DNA from: Malachius bipustulatus
Taxonomy: Eukaryota > Arthropoda > Insecta > Coleoptera > Melyridae
DNA: 64,000 nt
NCBI GenBank assembly: GCA_910589415.1
Contig: OU342636.1
Span: forward strand, 3,330,437-3,394,436
Reading direction: 5' to 3'
The translations under genes and the position numbers were made by a program. Positions 1-11,643 of the stretch are shown here, piece by piece (the stretch's first letter is position 1; each line of letters begins with the position of its first letter). The notes beneath the pieces were generated by a model that saw only the letters and a list, made by a program, of their open reading frames with translations, was not told the origin of the DNA and did no database searches.

Positions 1-680
1 GGTAATTTATCAAAGGTGAGGGTTAGAAAATTAAAATTTTTTGTCAGTAAAAAATGTTCCCGAATAGTAGCCGTGATTGCATCGGTGTACGGTTTAGGCA
101 CATAAAGGAACGATTTTTGGACTATATAAAATAACAGACACACGCTAGATTAATTATTTAATGTGTAACGGTTCTTTTGTCGCCGTTACATTCACTTCAA
201 ACAAATAAAATTTTTATTCATTTTTCCTGTAAGTATTCTTTCATGAACGCTTGGTGTCGAGAGGTAGGTAGGTTGCGTTATACGCCGATCCGGGGCGACA
301 CTGCCAGTCGAACTTCCGGAAGCCCGAAGCGCTTCGCTTTAGTTCATAGTGCCTGTAGAGAGGGCAACAGTTAATATAGGGTGAAGCACATCAGTGTTAG
401 GTAAAACAAACAGGTAAACGACCACCTGTTTAATTCAGTTGTTTTAATAAATAAAAAATGTCTCGCAGCTAAAAAGCAACCCTCGCCCGCTCAGTAAAGG
501 TAAGTGGAACGAGCATTCTCTGTAGTGCTACTTGCTATCTTGCAACACCGCGGTGAAAGTGGTGAAGGTTGAATGACAAATCAAGATGGCTGATTTCATT
601 TCATTTTTAAATTTCATTATTAATTTATTACTGTTTAAAATATTATTTTTATTTTTTTTAATTTAATATGATGTGCCGCA
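1..680. other. unassigned AT-rich flank
   Basis: No coding or RNA feature could be supported. The short open frame at 177-374 has no recognisable motif and looks like chance. The right part (about 590-680) is A/T-rich and may be the tail side of the minus-strand LINE that follows. Confidence 0.4.
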
Positions 681-689
681 TCAGCAACA

Positions 690-2616
690 TAGGCTATTAG
701 CGGCTACAGTGGTATTATACATTAATATTTCAAATGGATTCAGTAATGCCGACTTCTTGTAGGTACTTCAAAGTGTTCTCTAACATTTGATGGTTTTCGC
801 CTATATCTCTGCCGCAGGTTTCCCATAATAAAATTACTGTTTCTTGCGGCGGTAAATTTCTGACAATTTATTAGAATACGTTATACACTTAGGTGGCACT
901 GGCAATTCTCGCATCGAGGTGCATTTTCTTTGGATATCAGGTATCCGTGTGTCAATCTCGTGTGTCCGATTCGAAGTCTGTTGATAATCACTTGCTGCCA
1001 TCTCTGCTCTAAGTTTTGGAGTTTTCCACGAACTGAGTTCTTCATATTTGAGAGGCCGGTGTAAGTTTGGTTCCATTGACTTTGCCATTTTTCAGTAATG
1101 AGGTTGTTTATGTATATATATATATATATATATCTTCATATCGGTTTTGGTGATGATGTTCTCTTCCGTGATCTCTTGGTTCGATACAGCCTCTTTTGCA
1201 AGTTTGTCTGCTTGTTCATTACCGGTTATCCCAATATGTGATGGGGTGTATATAAAAATGATCTGATAGCCGCGATCCTTTAGCTCTTTCATTAGCTCTC
1301 TGATATTTTGAACTATGTTGTTTGATGATTACATGTCTTGAAGGCCTTGTAGTGAGCTGAGCGAGTCTGTGCAAACTGCAAATAATTTATGACGTAGGTC
1401 GGTTACTTTGGTATACTCAAGGGCTCTAGAAATTGCATATAATTCAGCAACGTAGATACTGCAAATTGGAGGCAAACGTATTTGTATGGAGAGTTCCTCT
1501 GCAAAAACAGCTGATCCTACTCCGTCTGCTGACTTCGATGCATCGGTGAAGATAAACTTATGTTGTGGGTATTTATAGGTTAGGCGGAGGAATGCTTTAC
1601 GTATGAGTGACGGATCTGTGTTAGATTTTGAGAGTTGTGTTAATGATACGTCTATTTACGGTTCTGATAAGGTCCAGGGGGGACTTCTGCCAGACAGCGG
1701 TTCCGAAGTCTTCAGTGTGACTGGTATGTTGATATCGGCTAGGAGTCTCTCTACTCTGGCATTGAATGGTAATTGGCGGAATGTTTTATTTCTGAAGCAG
1801 TTTTGGAATCTATTTGTTGTTCTTGATGTGTTGTGGGTTGCATGGTGTTTCGAAGATATTGCATAATGACAATGTGAGTTGGATTCTGCGAAGCTCAAGT
1901 GGTAGTTAACCTGATAAGCATTGCAGACTATGTGCTGGGCTGGTTCTGAATGCTCCTGTAGCTTTCTAAGAGCCGAGTTCTGAAGAGCTTCAAGTTTCTT
2001 TAGCCTGACTTTACTAGCCGTCAAGTACGAGATTGCCTCGTAGTCTAATTTGGAGCGTAGCAGACTTTGGTATATGTGGATAAGCATATCACTGCCCCCC
2101 AATGATGGTTAGCTAATATTTTCATGAGATTTAGTATTCTTGTTCCAGATCTTATCAGTTCAGCTATGTGGGGTGACCAGGTTAGTTTTCTATCAAAAAT
2201 CATTTCCAGATGCAGTATTATCTCGCTGACGAATTCCAACGGTTTACCGTTAAATGTTAATCCGGGATTATCTGCGTTGTTTTTCTTTGAGAATAGTATG
2301 CATTTGGTTTTTTCGGTAGATACTTTGAAGCCTGATGTTCTTGTCCAGTTTTCTACACTGTTGATTGCTTTTTGGAGGATGTTTTGTATAGAAACATTTG
2401 TCTTTCCTTTTACATATATCATAAGATCGTCAGCGTACAAGTGGCTTTGGGTTGGTAATTCAATATACTTGGTTACTTCGTTTATGGCTATTAGGAATAA
2501 TGTCACACTAAGTACCGAACCTTGTGGGATGCCATTTTGTAAACTACGCTGTTCAGATAAAGCTCCATTACATCTGACCCTGATTTTTCTGTCACGTATG
2601 AGATTATAAATAAAAA
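690..2616 (-). pseudogene. LINE fragment (I-like): RT, RNase H, C-terminus
   Basis: This is a decayed non-LTR retrotransposon polymerase read right to left. The RT palm lies at 2680-2045, with GIPQGSVLS and the catalytic YADD. The thumb follows at 2102-1656. RNase H remnants are CTDSLSS near 1360 and the box PSHIGITGNEQAD at about 1220. The end carries RLRIGHTRLTHGYL and a CxxC motif near 960, a block shared with the LINE at 36-42 kb. Several frameshifts separate the blocks, so it is inactive. The 5' part of ORF2 and all of ORF1 are missing: at 2616 the sequence changes abruptly to the AT-tailed repeat. The A-rich stretch at 600-690 fits a tail. The clade call (I-like, with RNase H) is inference from domain content. 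Confidence 0.85.
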
Positions 2617-4293
2617 CCTTCTTGCGCATCAATCGCATAGATAGTGTATTTTTATGCGATTCAATTATGAATATTTTCACCGCTTGTTAAATTATTGGCT
2701 TTCTGAAAATTTCCATAGTCATGTCATGTTAGCGTAGTGCTTTAATGTGAAAAATTTTCTGTGATAATTTCATTTCATTTCGTTTCAACACGTGCCTTAG
2801 AATGGATTTTTAAATTTAAAAATCAAAAAAATTGGCAAAATTTCACAATTTTGTCCCTTTTCCTATGCCCGCCACTGGCTAACTTTACTTGAAAAATACT
2901 ATTTTTTACACTACCTTTAATAAATTCGGAAAAAACTGAAAGGAGAGTTTTGAAAACCGAAAGTTTGAAATTTTAGAGGAATAAACATCATTTAAAAATA
3001 TTCGAATATATCTCCGCCATTTTTATATTTGCTTCTTGAAATTTTTGAAGGTTAAATGCTATTAGTATAGTTGTCTACTATCAAAATTTCCGTTCTATTC
3101 CTTCAAAAATAAGCTCATGAATGTTTATAGAAATGTAGACATTTTTACCCTTTTCCTATCCACGCCTCTGGCTTATTAATAGAAATGATGCAAATTGTAT
3201 TGCATTAGCTCAAATTTCAAATAAGTTTATTCCAATCTTGTTAATTTTGTTTAAAAGTTTTTGATCTTGCCTATTTAGGGGTTCAAAATCTAGCCATTTT
3301 CCAAAAATTGAAAAGGCCGCCATTTTGGAATGTCTTTACCTATTTTACTCAAATACAGTACCAGACGACTACTTGAGGGTATCTTACTACCAAAAAAATT
3401 TCAGCGCTCTAGATTGAAAACTTCGACCAGAAACCGTGCCTCACGGACGGTTTTTTTTCTGAAATTCGGAGGGACATCCTGTAGAAGTAACACAACTCTA
3501 GGAAAATGTTTTTTACGAAAATCAAACGTCAGCCCTAAGGTTTATAAGAGTAAAAAATTTCGTTCATTAATCTTGAAAGATGAAGCTACAGGAGCGTTTT
3601 TAAAAATTTAGAGAAATTAATTTAAAAAAAAACATTATGTAAAAAAAATCGAATATCTCCGCCATTTTTCTTATTTACTTTTTGAAATTCTCAAGGGTTG
3701 AAGTCTATTAGTATAGTTGTCTACTGTAAAAATTTCAGTTTAATTACTTCAAAAATGTGCTCATAAATTGTTGGAGAAATTTAGCCATTTTTACCCTTTT
3801 CCTACCCACGCCACTGGCTTATTAATAGAAAAAATGCAAATTTTGTTGCATGAAATTAAATTTCAAGTCATTTACTTCCAATATTGTGAATTTGATATAA
3901 AACTCTTTTTCTATCTAGCTTATACAGGGGTTCAAAAAATAGTCCTTTTTCCAAAAATTAAAACGGCCGCCATTTTGAAACGGCTCGATCGATTTTGCTC
4001 AAGTGCAATACCAGACCACTCCTTGTGGATATCTTACTTCCACAAAAATTTCAGTCCCCTAGATTGAAAACTGCGACCTGAAATGAGGTGACAAAAACCG
4101 GATGTCTGGAACTTTGAAGGGACACCCTGTAGAAGTGATGGGACTTTTGGAAATTTTTTCAACGAAAATCTAACGTCATTCCAAAAATTTGCAAGAATCC
4201 AAAATTTCGTTCACTAATCTTGAAAGATAAAGCCACAGGAGCGTTTTTAAAATCGAAATTTCGCGATTTAGGAGAAATATATATATATAAATA
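2617..4293 (+). repeat. AT-tailed dispersed repeat, copy A
   Basis: Starts with CCTTCTTGCGCATCAATCGC directly after an A-run, as do copies B (18092) and C (50087). The body is non-coding. A module starting ATATCTCCGCCATTTTT occurs twice here (about 3007 and 3654), but once in copies C and D. The body ends in a conserved block (AAAGATAAAGCYACAGGAGCG) followed by an AT microsatellite. That microsatellite holds the next MITE at 4296. The terminal block that closes copies B and C is not seen here. The family is not identified. Confidence 0.75.
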
Positions 4294-4295
4294 TA

Positions 4296-5484
4296 CAGGG
4301 TGTCCCAATATTCCATGGACATGGAGCAACCACAGATTACTGAGGTAAAAAAAATTCGCTCGGACCAAACTTATCTCTATACCAAAATGCTTCGTTTGTC
4401 CGCTAGAGGGCTTCAAAGTCTTTTGAAAATTTTAGTTTTTTTGAAATAGCTCAAAGTCGGCTGATTCAAATTCGATGAAATTTGGTAGGTAAATGTCTTA
4501 TTGAAAGTGCTAATTTCTGATGTACATGATAATTTGACGGAAACCCGGGAAGGGGTGAAACTACCCCTACCCTCCATTAAAATCGATCGTAATTGTTAAT
4601 AGGGTAGCAGGAACGCTGTTCATGTTTTTTTGTTTGAAAGATACATCGTTTTAGCCCATTTTTGGTCTCTTACAAAAATCTGTATCTTTCCGAGGTGCTA
4701 TGTGATAAAATAAATTAGTCGATGATACCTAACCAAAATTTTATTTCATTCTTTTAATTTGAAATCAAATTTTCAATTGTGCAGGTGATTATTTGATCTA
4801 ATCTCATAAAAGATGTTTAGTATGGTTCGTTTTTTTTTCAGGTGTTTGCAAACGATTTTTTTCAAACGCAGTAAACAGTTTGCAAAACGACGAGGTTCCA
4901 AGAAAAGTTAAAATCATTTTTTTGCGCAGGATGGAACTTTCTAGGGTCGAAACCGGCGCCCACATCGAGCATCTTTTATGAGATTAGATAAAATAATCAC
5001 CTGACAATTGAAAATTTGATTTCAAATTAAAATAATTAAATAAAAATTTAGTTATCATCGACTAATTTAATTTATCACATAGCACCTCGGAAAGATACAT
5101 ATTTTTGTAGGAGACCAAAAATGGGCTAAAACGATGTATCTTTCAAACAAAAAAACATGAACAGCGTTCCTGCTACCCTATCAACAATTACGATCAATTT
5201 TAATGGAGGGTAGGGGTAGTTTCACCCCTTCCCGGGTTTCCGTCAAATTATCATGTACATCAGAAATTAGTACTTTCAATAAGACATCTACCTACCAAAT
5301 TTCATCGAATTTGAATCAGCCGACTTTGAGCTATTTCAAAAAAACTAAAATTTTCAAAAGACTTTGAAGCCCTCTAGCGGACAAACGAAGCATTTTGGTA
5401 TAGAGATAAGTTTGGTCCGAGCGACTTTTTTTTACCTCAGTAATCTGTGGTTGCTCCATGTCCATGGAATATTGGGACACCCTG
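4296..5484. mobile_element. 1.19-kb palindromic MITE (CAGGGTGTCCC termini)
   Basis: The two arms, roughly 4296-4830 and 4970-5484, are inverted copies with only scattered mismatches and a short unpaired centre. The termini CAGGGTGTCCCAATATTCC are flanked by TA (4294-4295 and 5485-5486), the usual Tc1/mariner target duplication. No transposase remains. It sits in the AT microsatellite of copy A. As a transcript it would fold into a long hairpin. Confidence 0.85.
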
Positions 5485-5560
5485 TATAAAATATTGATAA
5501 TTATGTTGGGATAGCAGCCAATTAAACACGCAGGTTTTCTCTTTTTTCTTTTTAATTAAC

Positions 5561-5595
5561 CCAAGCTTTCGAGCTTTTCTTTAGCTCTTCATCAG
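5561..5595 (-). ncRNA. hammerhead-ribozyme-like motif
   Basis: On the minus strand the core CTGATGA (5595-5589) is followed by a stem-loop pairing GAGCT with AGCTC, and then GAAAGCTTGG. This is the order of the hammerhead core, which is known from Penelope-like terminal repeats. The cleavage-site helix was not established, so self-cleavage is only a possibility. Confidence 0.45.
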
Positions 5596-5757
5596 GGGTA
5601 CTGAAAAGATTAACAATAAATAATTGTAAGTATACATGAAAAATTAGGAACTAAAAAATTACATAATACTTACAGAAATTGAGTAAAAATTGAAGATGTT
5701 TGTTAATCATTTTCATGGACAAGTGTAGAGGATAAAAACATACAAATATGAACTAAT

Positions 5758-7583
5758 TGTAATGAAGTCGTGTTACCCCGACTCCATCTATTTTATCTTA
5801 TTTCTATTTTTCTATTCTTTTCAATAAATAAAGATCATTCCAACGACATAGGTAGATAGGTAGGACCACCCCGTTTAAGTTATTATTAATTCAGTTAAGT
5901 TTTTACGAATAGTACAGAAATAGGGTTTGGTAGGTAGGTACCTTGAATCAGCAAAGTGCTAATAATTTTCATGATTTCATTTAATTCCATTAATTTTTTA
6001 TGCACAGGCTGATTTTTAAAGTAACTAAATCGAGGCAGTTGGCTTCAAATTCAAGCAAGTTATCGACCACTATCGCATTATAAAAACGCCGAAATGCACC
6101 GGGCCGCAGATAGCAGTTTAAATTAACCTTTTTTACAGAGAAAATGTTCTCGAAAATTTCTATCTCACCAGGAACCGATAGTGGTCGCTATATAAACCGG
6201 GGCCGTGATTTGAAAAATGGATTCGGTATTCTGATCTCCGATCGTGAAGAAGTGCGTTAGGTAGTCAGCCGCCTCCGTTTACCGGGAAGTCCGCGTGCAA
6301 TAATTATAGTTATTTTAATTTTTATCCTTTTTACCGGGAAGTACCTGTGGTCGTTGTTAGTAGTGCATCCGAATTAATAGAAGATCTCTATCTAGACCCG
6401 TTGCCGAAGAATAGTCAAAGGTAGGTGCTGTTGCAATTTATATTTCTGCTGCGGTCGATATTTTTCTCCTCTCACTCCTATCGCTCCAGTCCTCATCAGA
6501 ACCGTCTCCTCCTTCCGTTGTTGGTAACAAAGGCTTCGCTCCTAGTTCACGGTCCATCGCCTGGCATAGCAAGGGTGGATCAGTGCGCCGGGAGTGGTGT
6601 CTGGTACCAGCGGAACAACGGGTTCCTCTGATAACCCCTACCATCTCCGTTGTGGGTAACAAAGGCCTCGCTCTTAGTTCACGGTCCATCGCCTGGCATA
6701 GCAAGGGTGGATCAGTGCGCCGGGAGTGGTGTCTGGTACCCGCGGAACAACGGGCTCCTTCAATACCCCTTCATTTCCACGTTGTGAGCAACAAGGATTT
6801 CGCTCCTGGTCCACGGTCCATCGCCTGGCATAGCAAGGGTGGATCAGTGTGCTGGGGGTGGCGTCTGGTGCTCGCGGAGCAGCGTCCCGCCAAAATCGTG
6901 CCGATTCCCCTCCGAATGCGTAGTTGAGATCACCGTGGCCGCACAACTCACATAACCGCCGAGAACAGCCCGCCTAGTTATTCTTTTTTTGTCTAAACCG
7001 ATCCAGGCCGTTTTTAACCGCCCGTTCGTCATTCCGACGTGTATACCTACCTACTTATTAGTCGCAACCGCCCCTCACGTACCGCTGTGCCCCGTGACCG
7101 ATTTGTTATTATTTATTCATTCATACCGATTCATTATTATTGCTCATTGTGTACCTACTCCGATAAATTAATAATAAAAATTGTTAAGTTGAATTCTGTG
7201 GTGTTAATGTTCATCCGTTCTGCATTAATTAATTAAGTATCCTTTAAACCGACAATCACTCGCTACAGCTTGGCTCCTCGGAGGTGCCAATGCTTTCGGA
7301 AAGCGATTAAAGCCCGCTTTGCCGAACACAATTCTTTTAGGGTGGTAACCTCAACCGACCCCTGGCACTTTCCGTTTCTCCACAGAGCTACCCCTGGGAC
7401 AAGGGTACTATAGCAGTACCATTGTAATTACGACTCAGGCAAGTGGGAAGATTTGGCGAGAACATCTTCCCAAGGGAGTAAACCCTCAGTAAAAATCTGG
7501 CGCCCGAGGAATCCGTCCGATCTCCAGGCGATTCCGGACCAGCGAAACGCCACGGACGACTCTCAGGCGGAGTCGTAGTTACA
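5758..7583 (+). mobile_element. solo LTR, 1826 bp, TSD TAAT
   Basis: Begins TGTAATGAAG and ends GTAGTTACA (5'-TG...CA-3'), flanked by the direct repeat TAAT at 5754-5757 and 7584-7587. A TATA-like box (TATATAAACC) lies near 6190 and several AATAAA-type signals near 7160-7180. The interior holds three 132-bp tandem units and is GC-richer than the surroundings. No internal retroelement coding region is present, which fits LTR-LTR recombination. Orientation is inferred from the TATA box. The TGGCGCCCG string near 7499 lies inside the LTR and is not read as a primer-binding site. Confidence 0.8.
6510..6905 (+). repeat. three 132-bp tandem repeats in the LTR
   Basis: The phrase GGTCCATCGCCTGGCATAGC recurs at 6551, 6683 and 6815, exactly 132 bp apart. 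Because the period is a multiple of three, all frames stay open through parts of the array and create several apparent short ORFs. These are considered artefacts of the repeat. Confidence 0.85.
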
Positions 7584-8126
7584 TAATAAACCAAATAAAA
7601 ATTAAATAACATAGGAAAGATAATTCCAAAAAAGGTTTAAATTAATTTAGAAGTTTTTTACATTTTTAAGAATAATTTTTATTTAAATTTTTGAAAGATG
7701 TCAATTTGATCATTTTTGATTTCATTGTAAGGAAGGAAGTAGGTAATTAATTTATTGTTTAAGAAAGTGAAGTTATTGTAACAAATTTCTTAAACAATAA
7801 ATTAATTACCTACTTCCTTCCTTACAATTAAATCAAAAATGATCAAATTGACATCTTTCAAAAATTTAAATAAAAATTATTCTTAAAAATGTAAAAAACT
7901 TCTAAATTAATTTAAACCTTTTTTGGAATTATCTTTCCTATGTTATTTAATTTTTATTTGGTTTATTAGTTCATATTTGTATGTTTTTATCCTCTACACT
8001 TGTCCATGAAAATGATTAACAAACATCTTCAATTTTTACTCAATTTCTGTAAGTATTATGTAATTTTTTAGTTCCTAATTTTTCATGTATACTTACAATT
8101 ATTTATTGTTAATCTTTTCAGTACCC

Positions 8127-8163
8127 CTGATGAAGAGCTAAAGAAAAGCTCGAAAGCTTGGGT
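8127..8163 (+). ncRNA. hammerhead-ribozyme-like motif
   Basis: CTGATGA at 8127-8133, a GAGCT/AGCTC stem-loop, then GAAA at 8152-8155 and GCTTGG. It is the inverted partner of the motif at 5561-5595. Activity is not established. Confidence 0.45.
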
Positions 8164-8269
8164 TAATTAAAAAGAAAAAAGAGAAAACCTGCGTGTTTAA
8201 TTGGCTGCTATCCCAACATAATTATCAATATTTTATAATTACCTACAGCCAAAACAAATCTAATATTTT

Positions 8270-8310
<41 letters not shown>

Positions 8311-8398
8311 CCTTTGGGAAGTAATGACCTTCGTTAGAACACACACTGTTGTTAGTAATGGGTTATAGGTCAATGAGAAGTAAGACTCTTTTCTCTGG

Positions 8399-8432
8399 CC
8401 AAGCTTTCGGAATTACTTTATTCCTTCTTCAG
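8399..8432 (-). ncRNA. hammerhead-like motif in Penelope terminus
   Basis: Read on the minus strand: CTGAAGA (8432-8426), a GGAAT/ATTCC stem-loop, then GAAAGCTTGG. The CTGAAGA variant departs from the canonical CTGATGA core, so catalytic competence is uncertain. Confidence 0.4.
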
Positions 8433-8939
8433 GGCAACTACAAGATCAAAAACTACAGTTACAACAATATGTTTCATCAATTTTTCTACATGTAAGTACT
8501 TACGAAATTTGAGGTTAACTCTTACAGTTCTTAGGTAAATTGAATTAAAATAAACAAGACTACACATTGTTAGACTACTACAAAACACTTTAAAAATTAA
8601 ACACCCATTTTTTGGGTCAGTTAAAAAACTACATATTTCAAAAAATTAAAAAATAGAAACGAGTCCCCGAGATCGAGAGCCTTCCATCACGTGTCCGACA
8701 TCTTGGTTAGTTATTGATAAAATTCAAGATAATATTCAATTTTTTAAATCCTTAAAAATTTTTAAAAAATTTTTATGTTAAACTTCAGAAATCACATGTC
8801 TCTCTTAGTCTGTCAGTTGTCGTTGTTGTATTAGTGTCTGTTCTTCTTTTTATTATTCCCGGACTTGTCATCTTGTATTTTAGTTCTTCTTTTTTTAATT
8901 TTACTATTTTTGGTCTTATGATTTTTGTAGTCTGTGATG

Positions 8940-10399
8940 AGTCTATTAGTCGTTGTTTTCTATGTTGGAGTCTGTATTGAGTCTGTAATAGGAATTGTCT
9001 TTTTCTAATTGTATTAGGTAACTGTATGCTGCACTTAAGTTGTTTGTGTCTGACTTTTTGTTAATTATTTTGTCTTCTTTAGTAATTTCAATCATTTCTA
9101 AAGTCAGCCTTTTTTTATAATTTTTTTTCCGTTCTTAAGATAGAGACTTCTTCAAATTTTGGTATATGGTCTTGTTCATTGGCATGTTGCGCCAATGCAC
9201 ATCTTTGTGGGTGCAGTCTACAGTCACTCTTGTGTGATGTTAGTCTGGTCTGTAAGTTTCCTGATGTTTGCCCTATATATACCCCATCACACCCCCCGCA
9301 CGGGATTTTGTAAATTACGTTAGATTTTTTTAACAAAGGTGTTGGATCTTTAATTTTTGAAAAAACTACGTCACCTATCGTCCTGACTGTCCTCTTTGCT
9401 ATCTTAATATGTAAGTCATCTGTTTTTAGGTTGTTGATTAATTTGTTGGTCAAGTTTTTTACTTGTGGTAAAGTTGCATAAATTATGTTTTGTTCGTTGT
9501 TTCCTGAGTCAGGCCCCCCTCGTGCCTCAACTTGGTTATCATTATTTTGACTTGTAACTATTTCTGGATGCACCGCTGGATTACTGTAGAGCAATTTTTT
9601 TATAATGTTCTTAGGATAGGAGTTGTCTATCAGGATTTCCTCAAGTTTTTTAAAATTTTTTTCTTTTAAAGTTTGGTGACTTATTTTGTTGATTCTGTTT
9701 TTTAATGCTAATACCAAATTTATTTTAATTTTTTCTTCGTGGTAGGAATTGTAATTCAGGTATCTGCCTGAGGCGGTTGGTTTTGTGTACCAATCCAGAA
9801 TTATTTTGTTGTCATTAGTTCTAATCAATTTTGTGTCTAGGAAAGGTACACTTTTGTTATTTTCCTTTTCCACTGTGAATGATAAAAAAGTGTTGTGGTT
9901 ATTTATTTTTTCTAATAATTGATTGATTTGGTTTTTTGGTATAGCACAAATAATATCGTCTACATATTTTTTGATCAGAGGTATTTCATATGGGAGGTCG
10001 CTCAAACAGTCGTCAAGTAGATCATCCATTACATAGTTTGCTATTATGGGAGAAGCTGTTGCTCCCATAGGAGTTCCTAATATTTGTTTATAAATAGTGT
10101 TATTATATGTAAAAATTGTGTTATCAAACACGAACTGGACCAACTCAAGAAACTTTTTTTCCGGTATGTTAGTATTTTGGCTGATTGTCTGCCAGTGCCT
10201 TTTTATAGATTTTTTAACTAAGTCTATATGAATATTTGTAAATAACGATACCACGTCAAAACTGACCAACTCATAGTTATCTGGTAGTTGCATTTCATTG
10301 ACTATAGTTGCAAATTCAAAGGAGTCTTTTATATAGTAGCGTTCATGTTTTCTGTATGATTCAGTCAGAACGTCAGTAACTAGTTGTGCTAGTGCTAAT
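8940..10399 (-). pseudogene. Penelope-like reverse transcriptase with GIY-YIG endonuclease
   Basis: The longest open stretch is 10293-9115 (392 codons), and the frame is readable upstream to about 10399. RT signatures in order are FDVVSLFTNI, GTPMGATASPIIANY and the catalytic YVDD, followed by VPFLDTKL. The C-terminal endonuclease shows YKIPC, a CxxC, GVYIGQT and LQTRLTSH, the GIY-YIG pattern of Penelope-like elements. The frame stops at 9115 in an A-run. A one-base shift there opens a further conserved tail (MIEITKEDK, then a DTNNLSAAY motif) to about 8940. The protein would copy element RNA and nick target DNA. The missing N-terminal half and the frameshift make this copy inactive. Confidence 0.9.
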
Positions 10400-10401
10400 T
10401 A

Positions 10402-10449
<48 letters not shown>
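10402..10449. repeat. (TA)n microsatellite
   Basis: An uninterrupted TA dinucleotide tract of about 48 bp, directly abutting the truncated 5' side of the Penelope-like element. Confidence 0.95.
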
Positions 10450-10455
<6 letters not shown>

Positions 10456-10456
<1 letters not shown>

Positions 10457-10860
10457 TGTTTTTGTATCAAGGTGAGATCTTTTGGTTACATTTTGTAGAC
10501 AAGCTGAGATCCATTTTTACAAGACGAGATCCTTTTCGGATCTCGACTTGTATCTATGTGTATATCAACTTTTTTCACATAGGAGGGGTCAGGGGGGGGT
10601 GCTGGCAATTTTTCGTCTGGATCTCATTTTTACCATTTTTATCAATTTTTATACAGAAATAGTTCAACTGTTTACGCTTAAGAGGGCGCTAGAGTTGTGG
10701 TCGTGTATATTATTATTTCTGTACAACTCGAGATCCGGTAAATGTGGCACCACTGCAAAGCAGATCAGGTTACATTTGGCACTTAAATTGATGGTTATCT
10801 CGACTGTAGAATAAAATTCGTATTCCTAACTCTTGCCTTGCCGCTTTGAGATAGCTCCCT
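10456..10860 (+). repeat. GAGATCC-rich dispersed repeat, copy 1
   Basis: Contains repeated GAGATC motifs (AGGTGAGATC, GCTGAGATCC, ACGAGATCC, TCTCGACTTG). Similar strings occur in reverse orientation at 30980-32099. No coding capacity is recognised, and the open frames at 10456-10814 are unlikely to be genes. The family is unknown. Confidence 0.5.
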
Positions 10861-11150
10861 GACGAAAATGCATTAAAAAACAATTGAACATGGGTTCCTA
10901 ATAAATTTTCTAAAGAAACATCAAAGTTAATTAGCAAATCCATATTATTATTGCCGTACCTATTTGTGTTAAATTAACTGCATTTTTATCAATAAGATAA
11001 TTGAAGATTGAATAATTGAAGATTCAAATGAAATCCAATGATGTAGGTACATACAGTGAGCGCCAAAAGCTTCCTTAACCTTTAACATTCTAGTCCACGA
11101 ATTTGCTTGTTTGTTTACATTCTTTTTTTATACTGAGTTAGTCAATGACA

Positions 11151-11643
11151 TGTTCGCGACAGTTCCAGTCACATGTCATGTGACACATCGACAGACAGAC
11201 GTTAGTTCTATGGATTTCTGGAGTGGGCTTTCTGAACAATCTGACATTTCCAGAATCCATGAATCGACGGCTGGTGCGTCGGTGCGACGTTCGAGAATGT
11301 ACCTGCTAGAACGGAGTAGAACGTGACTACTGATGTGTCGAGGGACTATAAAAGGACCACCGCGCGGCTGCGTGTTTTAGTTTAGTTTGGACATAGAGTG
11401 AAGTGAAGACAGAGAGCAGAGCAGTAACTAGTGGAAGCTGAACAGAGCAGTAGTGAAGTGAAGTGTGAAGTAAGGGAGCCAGTAGTGACAGTATAGCGAA
11501 TTATAAAGAGAACAGCTGTGTTTAGTGTGTTTGATTATTTAGAATAATTATTAGAGGTTATAAGTACTTGTGGTGTTAAACAATAAAGGAATTTACAGAC
11601 TTTGGTTTGGTGGTGATTTATTTATTGTGAGAAACCCGTAACA
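11151..11643 (+). mobile_element. probable solo LTR
   Basis: Starts TGTTCGCGAC and ends CCCGTAACA. A strong TATA box (ACTATAAAAGG) lies near 11347, a purine-rich 5'-leader-like stretch (repeated AGTGAAGTG) follows, and a polyadenylation signal AATAAA lies near 11583. This is the U3-R-U5 order of an insect Ty3-like LTR. No matching target duplication was found (GACA on the left, ATAT on the right), so the left border is tentative. It could instead be a host promoter fragment. Confidence 0.55.

Larger units (their letters stand above)
5487..8236. repeat. Penelope-like termini in tail-to-tail inverted pair
   Basis: The left arm (5487-5757, continuing at 7584-7769) is the reverse complement of the right arm (7785-8236). 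Both outer ends carry GTTGGGATAGCAGCC and both arms carry a hammerhead-like motif (see 5561 and 8127). The arm was one piece before the LTR at 5758-7583 inserted. Removing the LTR and one TAAT copy joins the left arm smoothly. Assignment to Penelope-like elements is inferred from the CTGATGA-stem-GAAA motif and from a similar pair at 51123 that still holds GIY-YIG coding sequence. Confidence 0.65.
8306..10399 (-). mobile_element. Penelope-like retroelement, 5'-truncated
   Basis: A minus-strand element between two TA microsatellites. It contains an RT-GIY-YIG reading frame (10399-8940), a non-coding stretch, and a terminal region with a hammerhead-like motif at 8432-8399. The N-terminal half of the polymerase is absent: the frame stops being recognisable where the (TA)n tract at 10402 begins. 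Placement beside another Penelope-like terminus pair suggests repeated use of the same AT-rich target. Confidence 0.8.

Noticed and set aside
2124..2609. 161-codon plus-strand frame
   Set aside because: Antisense shadow of the LINE reverse transcriptase on the minus strand.
6425..7032. Six overlapping open frames on both strands (60-114 codons)
   Set aside because: They are produced by the 132-bp tandem array, whose length is a multiple of three. No start context or domain.
7499..7520. TGGCGCCCG string resembling a retroviral primer-binding site
   Set aside because: It lies inside a solo LTR with well-defined ends, not just after an LTR, and no retroelement genes follow.
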